A stretch of DNA of 64,000 nucleotides from Takakia lepidozioides (GCA_030704615.1 CM060731.1:90624756-90688755); one strand, 5' to 3'; shown: positions 46,881 through 59,975, numbered from the stretch's first letter. Translations and numbers: made by a program. The notes: a model not told the origin generated them from the sequence alone.

Positions 46881-47264
46881 GCAAACCTTTCCCGCCGAAT
46901 GCAGGAAGAAGAAAGAATTTTGAAGCACTGCAGACTCTATTGTTGCATTGGGATCATACAATCGCGGCAAAAGGGTCAGCTTCATTCCAATGTTAGGGCA
47001 TATGAAACCGCAGAATACTCTATACAGGCCAGTATGCGGTGTCTTTTTGCTGTGGTATATTGGATTTCTCGTTGCACGGTCAGTCATTTCCATGAGCAGA
47101 TCTAAAAAACCATGAGCGGAATTGTTACTGACGACATATCTTCGCCGCATTACAGGATCTGGAACTTCCAAAAACGGCAATGTCAAATTAAAAAATATTA
47201 TTTTAATACTTTTTTAATCTGCCGCATTTCCAAATTTGGAGGAGTCCGCTCATGAAAACCGCGT

Positions 47265-47335
47265 GTCTTGGACTTCGGCTCACCACTCATGCGGCTCTTG
47301 CGGCTCATGGCTCATGGTTTCTGCTCATGAAATAG
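47265..47335. repeat. GCTCATG short-unit repeat
   Basis: The unit GGCTCATG occurs several times, ending CTCATGAAATAG. A longer array of the same unit in the opposite orientation lies at 62665-62725. Confidence 0.6.
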
Positions 47336-48900
47336 TAAACCTCCGGCGATGCATCATTCAGATCAGTGTCTAGGCTAGGAGGGGAAGATCGCTGAGGACT
47401 TGAGGCTTCTGCAATCGTCACTATAGGGGCCAAGGGTGCCTGGGAATCACCCACCCAGCTGGGGCTGGCTGGCATTGAAGAAGAAGGGGGATCCAGGTAG
47501 ATCAGGCCCTTGGATTGGGCCTGGTGCGCCATGAAGAACCCGGTTCCAATGGAGGGCTGTAGGCGCCTGGGATCGCCGAACCTGGAGGGACTTGCTCTTG
47601 AGGGAGCCGATCTGAAGGCTTGATTGAGAAGAGGACCCATTGGTGGAGCAGAGAAACAGCTGCGGAAGACTCGAGACTTAAGGGAGCTGGAGAAGACTGG
47701 GTGGGAGATAACAAACGAGAATGAGAATGAAGAGAGCAACGAAGGAAGAGAGAGCAAGGAGCTGCAGTCTTTCGAGAGAGACTGAAGCGGCGCGCGTACA
47801 AAAAGGAGAGGTGACGAGCTTGGCTAAGCAGCTGAATGAAGGCACTGGAGCAGCGAGTGAGGGATGCAGGTGGGGAATTTAGTGAAGGTGACGGCTGCCT
47901 GGTGGCAATAGCAATAGCCAGAGCTTGCCGGTGATCATTACTCGGATGAAAGATGGAGTGAGATGATTGGCTCGGGCAGGGTTAATGAGGGAAAATGGGA
48001 TGAGGTTCACTAGCAAGGCGGCTTAGCATTAAGGGAGATTGATGAGAACTTACTTGTGGTATAGATTCCTAAACATGCCAGAGGGATGAAGATGGCTTGT
48101 TCATCAGGGGATGAAGCCAAAACTGGAGTTTGAAACGACCTATCGGTTGAGGACTTGGGCGATGATGGTTCAAAATGAGAGAAGGGGTACGGGGGTTAGC
48201 TTCAAGGACATGATGATGATTCGTACGCATGAAGCTGGAGACGAGGATGAAGAAGCACCATAGAGAGCCATTCACGAAGGGCTCTCTCTCACCGCATAAC
48301 GCGGAGCTCTTCCTCCGCCTCCATCTTTCGCAGTTTTCTCCACAAAATAGAAGTTGATTCGGAAAAAAAAAAAAACACTCAATTTTATAAAAAAAGAAAA
48401 AAAGAAAATGTAATGGACGATTTTGTATTCAAAAATTAATATTATTCTGGGCTCGTCCCTCATCTTCTTTGATGTGTATTTTGCCTTATGGCATCTTTCA
48501 GGGTTTAATTTTTCCCTCCTTCAATAAAGTAATTGGCCAACGCCTTTTATTTAAAAAATAATATATCTATTATTTGTTTTTATTCTCTCATCTGCTCACA
48601 TGGCTAAACCTATTCTCAAGTTTAGCCACAGAGGGATGACGTGGCCTTATGTGTGACTGCGTCTGTCGCTCCACAAATCCTTTCGACAGTGCCAGGACTT
48701 ACCTCCATGCAGGTAATGTAACTACACGTAAGTGCATTTAGAACACTGGTATTACCTCCCTGAAAGTATAACTTTGAACTAGCTTCCTTTGAATAGTACC
48801 CAGGTGTGTCAGCGTGAGAGTATTGTATACATGTCGGTATCACTGTGTCAATGAACAACCTCCTTGGAGGTTGTGTGTGATCTGATTTATTGTGTATGTG
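47336..48900. other. No gene supported
   Basis: A minus-strand open frame of about 150 codons (47757-47305) is Ser/Pro-rich without a domain; I leave it as possible but unsupported. The rest is A/T-rich with A-runs near 48361-48410. The last part is the upstream flank of the rhomboid gene. Confidence 0.35.
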
Positions 48901-48931
48901 TATCCAAAACCACAACTTGGAGAAGTTACGA

Positions 48932-48933
48932 GA

Positions 48934-48964
<31 letters not shown>

Positions 48965-48966
48965 GG
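48932..48966. repeat. GA microsatellite in the 5' leader of the rhomboid gene
   Basis: GAGAAGAGAGAGAGAGAG followed by three GCGA units ends 7 bases before the proposed start codon. GA runs in 5' leaders are common in plant genes. Confidence 0.75.
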
Positions 48967-48972
48967 TGGGCG

Positions 48973-51900
48973 ATGGAGTCGGGGCTTCTACCCCGCAATT
49001 TGTACACCGCCGCTGTGGGGCACGCTGCGCCTTGCTCAACACGTCGTCGTCCCTTTGCAGCCATAGTCAAGCTCGGCACGTCCTCTTTGCAAGTTTGTAG
49101 TCGTTCTGTATTTTGTTCTCGGAATGAAATACTTTCCTCAGGAGCAGGTGTCGCGTGTCTGGTGGACAGATCACCTATGCCTTCCAACGCTCAGGTTGTT
49201 TTTTCTCTCCTTTCGGGCACTGAATTGCGGATTTTTTCGCATTCTCAATTACATCCATTCTATGAACCCGAGCAAGATTTTATTTGTCTTCTTCCAAGGT
49301 CTCAATGACCAACATAGATTCTTCAAAGGACACAGAGAGCAGCCAGATGCTCGATCCTATGGGTGGACCACTCTATTCATATTAGGGGTGGGAACTATGA
49401 ATTCTCTCCAATACAGAGTAGCCATAATACAGGGCAGGCCTTGCAAGTCAAGTCGCCATCCTCGCATTCGTTCGACATGCTTGGACCGGGTGGTTAAGGC
49501 GTCAGTGGAGAAAACACATCTTGCAGTACTTAAAGGAATAGTCGTACTAAGATTGTGACAGGCTCGGGACTTTTTACCGGGAATATTCCCTTTGAAGTTC
49601 CTCAATTTGTAGCAATACATACCTGACAGAGTCTGTCTACTTTGTGAAATTTTCGACATTGTTTTGCAAACGATATCTTAGGCATGATTCGCCTTTACTC
49701 TTTGCTCATTTTCATCTGGTTATACGTTTTGTACAGTTGCTTAGACCACATGATGGAAAGTTCAAGACCAGCTTTTATCGGCCTGCTGGTATTCGGAGCC
49801 AGGCTGAGGCTGTTGATTCCTATCTTTCTCCAAAAGGGAAAAACAAGAAAGGTCTTTTACAACTACTCAGCTTTAGGGGTATCTGTGTATGTATTCCACT
49901 CAGCTTCTTATGTTTAGCGCACTGTGCCCACATATAAGGGTTCCGGATTGTTACAGGAGTTACCTGGAGTTTGCAGCATGGGGCACACCCAGGTTGTGCC
50001 AGGGCATCGCCTCACCAAAAATGAGTGCGAAGGGGGCAAGTCTGTATGGAAGAATGGTTCATCATAATATGCTGTTGCACCATACATACCTGGTGCTTTA
50101 ATTATGCCTAGTTAGTACCCTAAAGGGTCATGGAGGCCCTAGGACTTGTGCTGGCTTCATTTTCTGCTTGTATATGTCATATGCTATACCCCAAAATATG
50201 AGATTTGGTCTTTCAGTCTGTTCATGGGAACAAGCTGCTTGCAGGTGGTATTGCACATTTGGAGCTTGAGACTGGGAGTAGGAAAAAGAAGACATCATTT
50301 GATGGAATATTTCTGCTCTTGCTACTCAACATGACAATGTTCATAGCTGACCATTGGTTCAAGGTTTGACTTTGATGACCTTTCTTTTTACCGATTCAAT
50401 CACACGCTTGAAAGAGATCATCGGCACATGTCTTGGCAAAACTATGATTTTCCTGATAGTGGCTGCAATCAGTGTCTTTCTGCTCTAAGTTGAGTTTAGC
50501 GGCTGTCTGTGGCTATGGCATCCACTGACTCCTAGTGGGCAACTAAATATTCCTGTATGCACATTTCTGTGTTTGTGTAGACATGAGTTGTATTCATGCT
50601 TGTTGTAGCCAAGGGAGAGATATGTTCTTGTTGGTATCGCACTACAGAGCCCAGCAATACTCATCTCCCATTAACTTGGCCCCACAGAGAAAGAGGAAAT
50701 ACCTTTATGGGTTGGGAAATGTGGGGGCATGCAGCTGCGAGGCATGAAGATGCTGTATTTATATCATGATTATCCCCATTGGTATCAGTTCATCACATCT
50801 ACGTTTTGCCACGCCAGCTGGTATGCTCTTCGTGTTCCTCACTGGCCACTTGGAGGGATATCTCTTAACCTGTGTCTCATGTGTGGCAAATCTGTGACTA
50901 CATCTCATTGGTCCCTCTGGAGATTTCCAAGACCATGACTTGAAAGGTGGAATGTTTGTCCTTCAGGATGAATGGATGCTAATGGTAGACTATCAACCTT
51001 AGTTGGTAGTTGGTAGGTTGCATACTACATTTCAGACTATTTGAAGGCTTCAGCTGTGCATGTCAGGGGAGAGGAAAAGGGGAAACAACTTGGGTGTTTG
51101 TATGAATTTTAATTATAGTTTTAGGTGACAGGGCTTCAGTCTCTTACCCTGTGGACTTTTAATAGTCTAGTTGCTCAATATCAGAACCCATGTCTGTTGG
51201 CTGATTGTTTCTTGCCAATAGATTTGAATCCTGGGGCCATGTGGGTGTTTGCAGAGAGCCATTATTAAAATGAATATAGTGTACCCACATCTGCATCCCC
51301 CTGCTTTTGCAGGAGCCACCTCTCCAGCAACCTTTTCTTCTTGTACATTTTTGGTACGTCCTCTTCTCCTGGTGACAAAATATTTAAGTTACACATTAAG
51401 AAGTGTCTGTTTTTTTGAGGATGTAGCACTCATACAATTAAAACCATATTAGGTGTGTTTTTTCCCCTTGAACAATCAATGGATGCTTCTAAGGAGATGA
51501 ACAAACAGGAAGAGAGATAGATCATGTTCACAAGTAGTTGCTCTAACTGTTGTCTATGTAGTCAAATGGGCGAAGAAGAAGAAGCAGGAACAGAGACACG
51601 AAGGCGTCACAAAGAATGTACTCATAAGACGTTTGCCGTAGCCTTGTGGCTTGACCCCGCGCTCAGTTTGAACGGAACACAAAGGGACAGAACCTACCTC
51701 TGTCAGGGGCTGACGTCGGTAGTAAGACGTACCTTGGTAAAGAACATTGATCCGGGTTTTCCAGATATCCTCTAGAAATCCCTTCACACAAGCATCAATC
51801 TGCTGTGTGTGGTTTGCCCAGTAACTAGGCCCCAGAAGGGCCTAGGCTTTTGGCTCAGCCTCCAGACTTTCAAAGTTGGTAAACATAGGTACAGGCACAA

Positions 51901-53515
51901 TTCCCTTGATAGATTTGAGGAGAGCGTCTCTCTGGTGAGAGTACCCTGGACAGTGTATCAGGAAATGAATATTGTCTTCGGGTTGCCCACACAACGGGCA
52001 AGTGCACTCTCCCTTTCCTCTCTGCTTCTGTTTACTGTTCAAAGGTAGGCTTCCTCACCTGAGTTTAAATATCAGTCTGGTGCCGAGAGTGGGTAGACCC
52101 TTGAGGTCATCCATGATATCCTCCCCCATGTCACAGACTGGAAACAGGTTCAGGCGTCACAAAGAAAGAGAGAGAGAGGCTAAGAGGGAGAGATGTTCTG
52201 TCTTAGGATATTAATTATTGTAGCTCGTATTTCTCTGTAATTGTTTTTGCGAAGGTAAACTGGTGGAGGAAGAGGAGGGCAGCTTGGCTGTGTGGATATC
52301 CTACTTGGTGACAGGCATGGGAGCCAATCTGGTGTCATGGTTGATTCTACCACGGACTGTCATATCTGCTGGAGCATCAGGGGCTGTCTTTGGACTTTTT
52401 GCCATCAGTGTACTTGTCAAGGTATGCATCCTTGCTCCTCAAACTTGGTTGATTCCAGTTTGTTTTCTTTGCTCCATCTGTATTTCTTCCTACTTTTACT
52501 TAATTTGTTTGTTCTTTAAAAGAAGTGCGCTACATTGCTGATGAGTAGAAGGGCTGTAGGTCTGTTCCTTGTTGCTCTGTGAACATAGTTTTTGTACATC
52601 TCTGACCCAAGACTTCTGAGTGACTTTGTCATTTTCTGTCAATTGTGTGTTCTTAGTATGTTGCAGTGGTGATGTCATGCCAATTGAACTGTAATGGTTT
52701 TCTAGAGTGGAGTGCTTGAAAGTAAGATGGGGCCCAGAGCATAGTTTTCTGTGTGGATGGATTTTTTCCTAGCTTTGTGTTCTATGAGGAAATGAAGGAT
52801 GACGGGGGCTGGGGTGGTTGCAGATAAGCTTTGACTGGCGGAAGATATTGGAAGTGCTCATTTTGGGTCAATTTGTTGTGGAAAAGGTACGACGTATCTC
52901 ATCACCATTTAGGGAGTAGGTTCTTTAATGATCAAAGGCAGGGAGTAATGGGCTCATTCATTTGACCTTAGTATGTGAAGTTTGGTGAAGTTAGGTCCTA
53001 GCGAGAAACCCAGATTTTAGGATTTAATCCATTGAGATACGTGCAGTGTCTCACTACATGCAACAAAATCAAATGGTACCATCCTGATATGGATGTGCTG
53101 TAGAGAAAATTGAAGAGATTTGTTGGGCACCACTTGGAAAGGTAGGGACCATTCTCTTTTCTGCAGTGGTTGGAAATGTGGTCCGATCAATCCCTCAGTG
53201 TGTCAATGTGGTCCTTGTTGCCAAGTCTGTCCTTCTTGCCATCTTGCCAGCCACTGTCCGAACTGAGTCTGATGTTCTAAACACCAAGTCGTGGCTGGCA
53301 GTCTGATGAGAACATTTTTCTGTATCTGGCAGGTGATGGAAGCAGCACGGGCATCAGCACAGCTGACAGGTAACGCCTTTGGACCAGCTGCCAATATCAA
53401 CCATGTTGCACACCTCTCCGGGGCTCTTGTGGGAGTGGCCCTCATTTGGTTGATCAATCAGATTCCAAACTTGGGAGATAGTCAGTTGAAACAATCATCC
53501 CATTTGAAGGATTGA
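48973..53515 (+). CDS. RBL11: Rhomboid-like intramembrane protease, plastid type
   Basis: Rhomboids cut proteins within membranes; the RBL11 group acts at the chloroplast inner envelope. Eight exons join in phase: 48973-49194, 49737-49851, 50245-50363, 50735-50820, 51313-51353, 52255-52421, 52824-52886, 53333-53515. Total 996 nt, 331 aa. The first exon is Ser/Arg/Ala-rich and poor in acidic residues, as in a transit peptide. Membrane segments start at GIFLLLLLNMTMFIADHWF. Landmarks: WYQFITSTFCHASW, HLSSNLFFLYIFGKLVEEEE, GANLVSWLILPRT, GASGAVFGLF (catalytic Ser about 236), DWRKILEVLILGQFVVEK, NHVAHLSGALVG (catalytic His about 298). The RBL11 assignment is from remembered plant sequences. The exon 3 acceptor was chosen at 50245 over 50217 because only it keeps phase. 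Intron 5 holds a LINE copy. Confidence 0.92.
51617..52152 (-). mobile_element. 5'-truncated LINE with 14-bp target duplication in rhomboid intron 5
   Basis: Read on the minus strand: [52 protein letters not shown]. This is the same RT end as at 9.0 kb, ending near CGTCTTATGAGTAC. Identical flanks GGCGTCACAAAGAA lie at 51603-51616 and 52153-52166. The copy is antisense to the host gene and sits between exons 5 and 6. Confidence 0.9.
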
Positions 53516-54653
53516 CCGAAGGACAGTAGCATATTGGCAGCATTAGACTCTTGTTGGACTGAAGCTGTTCTTAAAAGGCTTCCAGCATTTGATGTGGTTC
53601 ATTTGGATTTTTTCATTGAACTCTGGTGTATCAGACATTTATCATTGTTCCTTGTTGAAAACAAACTGCCTATGATTCATTATTGTATTGTTCAAATACC
53701 TACAAGATGCTTGAACTATGTTTTTTTTCCAGGTGCTAATATATCCTCTTTGGAGAGGTGATAGTATGGTTGTGGGGGACCCATGAAATGATACTTCAGC
53801 AAACATCAGAGGGCATACTGTTGTTTTTCCCAGCTTTAGTGTAGGTTTAACATCTAAGATGTGGACATCAGCAATCCACACATCATCATAGCTTCTGATA
53901 TGTACATATAGGATGCCAGCTAGTGCAGAGCAAGCTCTCTAAAATCAGAGAGAAGGCCACGCAAAAGCCCTCCATGGCGAAGCCCGACGACAGGTTTATC
54001 CATCATTAGGGGGAATGGTGAAATGGGTGATGTTGATGAGAAGCCCAATGGATGCCTCTACCTCCATCTTTTTAAGTAACGCACAACAGTTATGGTAAAT
54101 GGTCCTAATAATGCTCACTTTCAGCATGCACCTGTCACATTTTGCTTAACCTAATGGAATTTCAGTTTTTCTTTTACATGGTCTTTTTTTTTAATAGTTG
54201 GCAACCCATACATATTTTTCATTATGTGAAATCTATAAAATTGAGAATAACCCATCAGGTTTTCATGCAATGGGTATGGGATCTCTAGAAACATAGAAAA
54301 ATCCCTAATATTGCGCACTTGATTGTGCACCCTCATGGTAAAAGTCACAACTAAAATTGCAGGACAGCCAATGGCTACACTCTCACTGTAGCTGACAGGA
54401 GAAACAAGGGAGCACCGCAGATACAACCTATTTCGTTATGCCTTAAATCTTACTTTTGGAAAGAAGTTGAAAGTGTAAGCAGATCCCCAGAATATCTAGT
54501 TCATGTTGTCTGTCCAGCTTCACAGCTCAGGTTTGGAGACATAATCAAACCCCCTCAAAATCCACTTTTTGGAACAAAGGCTGTTGTTTTCACAATGACT
54601 TCATTTGCAATATGAGGACTCTCATACATCCTTACTTTTGCGCATGAAACGGC
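53516..54653. other. No gene seen; 3' flanks of two converging genes
   Basis: The rhomboid gene ends at 53515 on the plus strand and the syntaxin gene ends at 54654 on the minus strand, so this interval should hold both 3' untranslated regions. No other signal was seen. Confidence 0.5.
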
Positions 54654-55956
54654 TTACGCAGAAACAACAAGGAAGGTGAGAATAATCAATAAGGCAACCA
54701 GAAAGACAATCATCATCACTTGTCCCTTCCATCCAGCCTTCTTCATCACGATAGCCAACCTTTTCTGCGCACCAACCCGCAGAGACATTCCCATTTCCCT
54801 GTTACCTCAAGACGAGTCGCAATGCTTAATGCATAACATGTATGCAAACTAGTCTTTCAAAGAAATCTTTCTCTGACACACACTGTCAAGTACACAAACG
54901 AAATGCTTACTCACTAGGCAAACTGAGCTCTTTGATTGTCTTGGATAGGAAGGGAGGGTAGTTGTGACAGATGACCTACCTGAACAAACTCAAGCCTGGT
55001 AAATGTGTTGTTCATGTCATGAGCCAAATCATCAATAATTCTCTCCTGCCAACACCATTGCATCCCACACAGATTGGTCCACCTATTGTTTTGCCTCATC
55101 CAAGCTGTGAATGACATGCCATGACCGATAGTTTTGACCATCAGAAAAAAAATTCTTTATACCACTCAGGACCCCCAACGAGCTTACGGCACAGTAGTGT
55201 GGAACACACAACCAACCAAAGGAAAACGACCTTCTATCCCCTGTCTTAACAACAGAGACGAACGAGCTAAGGGAGGGGGGGAGTCTGTGAGTGGATCACA
55301 AGTAGGTCCAATCAGCTCCCATTTCACAAACAAGAGAGACAACCATGACCATATCATATGGAGACAACATCCTACTCTGCTGGTCAGGGGAGAGAACGGA
55401 TGGAAGAAATAGAGAGACCCATAACTACATGAGTTTGAGAGTCCAATGTGTTATGATTGTCTACTAGGCTGGCAACCCAATCAAACAACCAAGTAGGCAA
55501 TGGTGAGAAAGCACCTGTCCAGACAACTCCTCATGAATGGTGAGTCCAACACCACCCAAGCGCTCCACGCTAGCACTCAGCTCATCCAGATCCTCATCTT
55601 GTTCCCTGCAACCACACATGCAAGCTTCAACACAGAAGTACTCATTCCCACAAAAAAACTTAGGTTTCAGGAGCAAAAATTGTTGTCGGAAGAAACTCGG
55701 TAAATCCTCGAAAAATCAATGGACTGTGCAAATTATATCTGAAGAGCAGGCATTCGAAAGTTTGCCTTAAGATGGAAATGGGTGAGCATGAATTGGGTCG
55801 AGAGGTGAGTGTCAGACAAAGATACAAACACAAGCACAAGATATACGTAGTCATGAAAGCAAAACCATCACATCATGTCTCTGTAAGATAAGTCTTTTAT
55901 CCTCATGTACAACAGTGCCATCCGTTTCTCCAGAACACGTGTTCAAACCACCTTGT
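54654..55956 (-). CDS. SYP61: Syntaxin of SYP61 type (Qc-SNARE), 3' exons
   Basis: SYP61 is a trans-Golgi-network SNARE; its Qc helix joins three others to drive vesicle fusion. Exons that join cleanly, minus strand: 55605-55515, 55045-54980, 54764-54654 (stop). They encode DEDLDELSASVERLGGVGLT, IHEELSGQ|ERIIDDLAHDM, TRLEFVQ|KRLAIVMKKAGW, then the C-terminal membrane anchor MMIVFLVALLIILTFLVVSA. The zero-layer Gln (SGQ before ERIIDDL) is kept. A likely upstream exon, 55956-55879, ends VVHEDKRLILQ and matches in phase, but its 3' edge is followed by ACATGA where a GT donor is expected. N-terminal exons were not found. A pogo-like transposon occupies the upstream sequence, so they may lie beyond 58.4 kb or be lost. 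Family match is strong; completeness is not shown. Confidence 0.85.
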
Positions 55957-56399
55957 CTAGTTCAGCACTTCTCTATAGCTTGCTTCCTAGTTCCAAGTTG
56001 AGTTTTAAGCTAGAGCTTGCTGCAATGAGCTGGATTTGGATCCTCTTCCGCCTTAAGGGGCCACGGTGCAGCCAGGGCGAGTGTGTAAACAACCAACTCA
56101 CCTAATTATAAGTGCATGTCGATCAAACTCATTGGCAAGAAAACTATCATGTACAGTTTGAGTGGTCTTTGATTCAGAGAGGTCGGCTCACCACCTGCAA
56201 TCGGTGGGTGTTCAGAGAGGCCGGCTCACCACCTGCAACATACCTGTGCCACCACTTGCCACATATCAGGCCCAACCTTAGAACATGTGGAATATCTTTC
56301 AAGCAGATATTTAGATACTACCCTAAAAAAAGCCTTAAGTGAAGCTAACACATTTCTGAGGTACGTGGTGTTCAATAATACCATTGTAACATAAACTCC

Positions 56400-58432
56400 T
56401 TAGGTAACCGGAGGCAGCAAAGGTGGAGGTAAACCTTGTTCCATCGATTCCTTCACTGCTTGCCTATATCTTCTGTTGATGGAGTCTTCGTCATAGTCAC
56501 TGTCTTGAGGAGCACTTACCTCCTTACCTTTGCGTCGAGTCCGCCCAGACGATGAAGCAGCTTTGCTCTTCCGTGCTGCTTCTTTCTCCACCCTTACCCT
56601 CTCACGAATTGCTTTGGCAATCTCTTTCTGTTGTTGTAGTTCTTCTTGCCTTTTAAGACGTTCAGCTTGTTTTTGTTCTTTGTCTTTGGCCCTCTGGAGG
56701 CGGCCAACTTCCAATTTCTCAAGCCTTTTTTTCTTCCTTTCCTCTATATCAAGTTTGCGTTGTTGGCCAACTAAGACCTTTGCTTCCTTCTGCAACCGCT
56801 GCTCTCTCAAATATTCCTCATACTCCGAGCCGGTGATGCACGCTTGCGATGCAATAGTCTGCCCTCGATCTTCTGCAATATGAGGTGGCGGGAGGCTTGG
56901 TAATGTAAGAAGATCCACAAGTGTCGGCCTAGGCTCATCAATGCTAAGCTGTGACACACGTTGTGATAACTCTTCTTCTTCACTAAAGACCATCATGTCC
57001 AAGAGAGACTCTGGTGGATTTTCATTGTTGTCATTGAGAGGGCTCTCATGGGTTGATTCTTTGTCAGACCCTGAGTCTTCATGATGCCCTGAACTTGAGG
57101 TCAAGAACCCCTGTCAAGGTCATTGGAGTCAAATATTGTACTTGGGCCCATATGAGAGTCAAGAGCATGTGGATCTAATGGAAATATCCCTGTTTTGTGG
57201 AACCCTGCTTTAACGTTCTCCACAGTGCAAGTTGCCTCTAGGGCCTAAGATGCCAAAGTTGCCAATGCCACTTTATTGCCACCATTCAACCACTTTGGGT
57301 TCGCTGCAATCATCTCTTTCCGTAGCTGGCCGAACCTCAGCTTGAATGCTCGGAAGACTGCCACATCCAATGGTTGAAGCCTATGTGAAGTGTGAGGGGG
57401 TAGTAGGGCCACTTGTAAACCCATATCTCGCGCAATTTTCACAGCCTCCTCTGTGAGATGGCTTCCATGGCCATCCAACAAGAGAAAATGTAGGTTGTCA
57501 GGACTTACTCCTCCAGGCACGGACTGCTGAAAGTGCTTTAACCACTCAATGAACAGGTCATTATTCATCCACCCACTTGGCTGCACACTCATTCGCAGTT
57601 GATGATATAGTTCTCACGAATTGAATTTCCAGAAAAATGGTATTGAGATGGTATCTGCTGTCCACTTGCGTTGATGCAAACTACAACTGTCAGCCATTCT
57701 CGATTACCAGAACTCCTAGTCAAAACTGCCTTGTTTCCTTTCCTTGCAATGACTTTGGCTCCACCAATCTTTATGCTTGCTGAAAGTCCTGTTTCGTCGA
57801 CATTCCACACATGAGTTGGTAAGAACTTGGACCTGGCATATGTTTCACCAATGAACTTGTAGAAGGTACTACATCGCTCTGGACTCACATTCTTTGCTCT
57901 CTTAGCATCGAGGCCTTGTGGCGTCCGCAAAACAAGGTGTGGGTGCCTCAATTGGAAAAACCTCCACCACTTATTCCCGGGCATTCCAGCTTTGAAAGGT
58001 GTGGAATGACCTTCACAAATTTGCTTGACTTTGCTTTTTAACATTTGCAAAGATACACAATGGGCTACAACTTGCATATCCTCACACCATTTCACCAGTG
58101 CACTTTCTTCATCTGGTCTCAAACTACACCAGTTTGTGATGCCCTCCCTTGTCACACGTCAAACAATTGGCAAGCAGATCCACCCTGTATTTTGCTTCAG
58201 CTTCAGAAGGACCTGCCGCATGCGGCCTAAATCATAGGCTTTCCAAGCTTGGGACCCTTGTTGGCCTCCACACCAATTTTTCTGTCCTTAGATCTTTGCC
58301 GTGACCCTTCACCTATAGCAATCCTGACAGTTCATTGGGAAGTAGCTGTGCCACTGCCTTCCAGTATGCATTGTCTGTACTTTTATGGAAGTTCTCTTGA
58401 TTTGCTGGAAAAACCTGCCCAATAGACAGCAT
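56400..58432 (-). pseudogene. pogo/Tigger-like transposase (Tc1/mariner superfamily), broken
   Basis: Start ATG at 58430-58432 (MLSIGQVFPANQEN). Then AYDLGRMRQVLLKLKQ, a TGA stop, VTREGITNWCSLRPDEESAL and NKWWRFFQLRHPHL (CENP-B-like DNA-binding part). The DDE core has HVWNVDETGLS, LLLDGHGSHLTEEA and RLQPLDVAVF; 35 residues separate the second and third Asp (DD35D). A frame change near 57590 (before MSVQPSGWMNNDLFIEWL), a stop at 57245-57247 (before ALEATCTVENVKAGF) and a frame change near 57110 break it. The last third (57104-56400) is acidic, then a long charged coiled coil (KRLEKLEVGRLQRAKDKEQ), ending GLPPPLLPPVT. It lies directly upstream of the visible SYP61 exons. Confidence 0.88.
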
Positions 58433-59790
58433 GGCCCTTATGTTCAGTGCACGTATGTGCATTGTATTTAGATATGTAAATCTCTACGTAAAATATAGAC
58501 CCACATATGTAATAGTTTGTATACATGTGTGTCAGTGAATTTGACCACATGCCTGCACTCAACGATCTTACTCTTCCGTTGCAAACTTACTGAATGAATG
58601 CATGGGCACTTCAAACCTTCAGATAATCTCCAATGCCAAGGCAGGGCAGAGGACACTCAAGCGCATATACAACTCACATGAGGCAGCTAAAAGGGATAAA
58701 TGTTTCTCTTGATGTCCAGATTGCACGGTTCCCTTCTGCATCTGGATCTCAGTATTCATGGATCATTATTGTATGGCAATATGACAAAATGATGAGTCGG
58801 ACACCAGTGCAACCATTCACTGGAAAAGTTAGAGAGTCTCTACACATGAGCAATAGACAAATCATATTGAACAGCCTAGTAGTGATTTTGGTTTCTTGAC
58901 TGTGGTGACATTGATTCTTTCTACCTTTGTCAAGGGCTGTAGGGAATTTCAAATTGGTGACTCTTGAATTTATCCCACTGTCTCTCCAAACAAGAGTTGG
59001 GTCCTTGATTCACTTTCATCTAAACCTGAAGGGCCTTTCTTTCTTGGCAATTCTTGGTGGCTGATGGCCCTCAGTCCTGATTGCTGCTACATGATTGTGT
59101 AGCCATCATACATGTTGATCGTTCAATGACAGAGACCGGATATAGACATTCATCCTTCAGATTTGACTATTTGGGAATATCAGTGGATTACTGCCACACA
59201 ATTTCAAAGAATCTGTCAAACTCTTACATTATTCAATCAGAAAGTGCTCCGCATTGTGAAAAAATAGTATACCCTTGAAAAAGAGCTAACCACAATGAGT
59301 ACTTACTTCGGGTCTGATAGGAAGTTCAAACAGATGTGGAATCCCGAACTGCTTCACCACCTGTACTCAGATTTGATACGGCCCCCATCAAAACCACTTA
59401 TGAATAAACAAGGTAGTCAAAATTGGAAGGGTTTAAGATATGGATGGTTTCAAAAGGTTTCACCATGATCCACCCACACTAAAGCCATTGGAGGATGGCG
59501 GTGCATATGAAAACATGAAGGTGCAATGTATAGCCCACATTCTTGTGCATTTGTTGGTAAAGATATGCTTTGACTCACTTTGAGTGATACAGTAATGCGC
59601 ATACCTTGGAACCCGAGCCCTGGCCAAAAGGTAGTAGCGCTTCCCATCAGCTTTGAAGCAGCACATATTCTCCACTACTGCAATGCACGGAATCTGGGCA
59701 CAAAAAACATCATGCTATTATTTGGCCTTGATTTCTGTTATATCCATGGGGCTGACAGCCAAGCCGCTACAGCAAGAAACATCTATTCAA
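58433..59790. other. No gene supported
   Basis: One exon-like minus-strand stretch near 59606-59690 (ADGKRYYLLARARVPR, flanked by AG and GTATGC) could be a coding remnant, but it belongs to nothing I recognise. I looked here for SYP61 N-terminal exons and did not find them. Confidence 0.35.
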
Positions 59791-59794
59791 CTTG

Positions 59795-59975
59795 CAACAT
59801 GGCTGAGGACCTTAAGGATGATTTGAAGGGCCTAGCTACAATCAGCACTAGACTAAAATCTAAATTGCGGGCGGGAGTCTACCTTAGAACAATAAACAGA
59901 TGCAGAAAAGAAGAGGATAATGCCAATGCGGGCTGTGTGGTCGGCAATATTCATTTTCTGACCTTGCTGCCATGA
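59795..59975 (+). mobile_element. LINE 3'-end fragment
   Basis: Contains MAEDLKDDLKGLATISTRLK and then a decayed zinc-binding tail (NAGCVVGNIHFL, in which a cysteine pair is lost). It matches the same RT end as the copies at 9.0 and 51.6 kb. It stops shortly after the HF motif. Confidence 0.75.

Noticed and set aside
47305-47757. Ser/Pro-rich open frame of about 150 codons, minus strand
   Set aside because: No domain, low-complexity composition, and it ends inside a short-unit repeat.
49470-49560. tRNA-like A box (GGTGGTTAAGGCGTC) in the first intron of the rhomboid gene
   Set aside because: No matching B box, acceptor stem or cloverleaf follows at tRNA distance.
59600-59700. Exon-like minus-strand stretch (ADGKRYYLLARARVPR) with splice-like borders
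   Set aside because: Could not be joined to any other exon and does not match SYP61 or another family I know.
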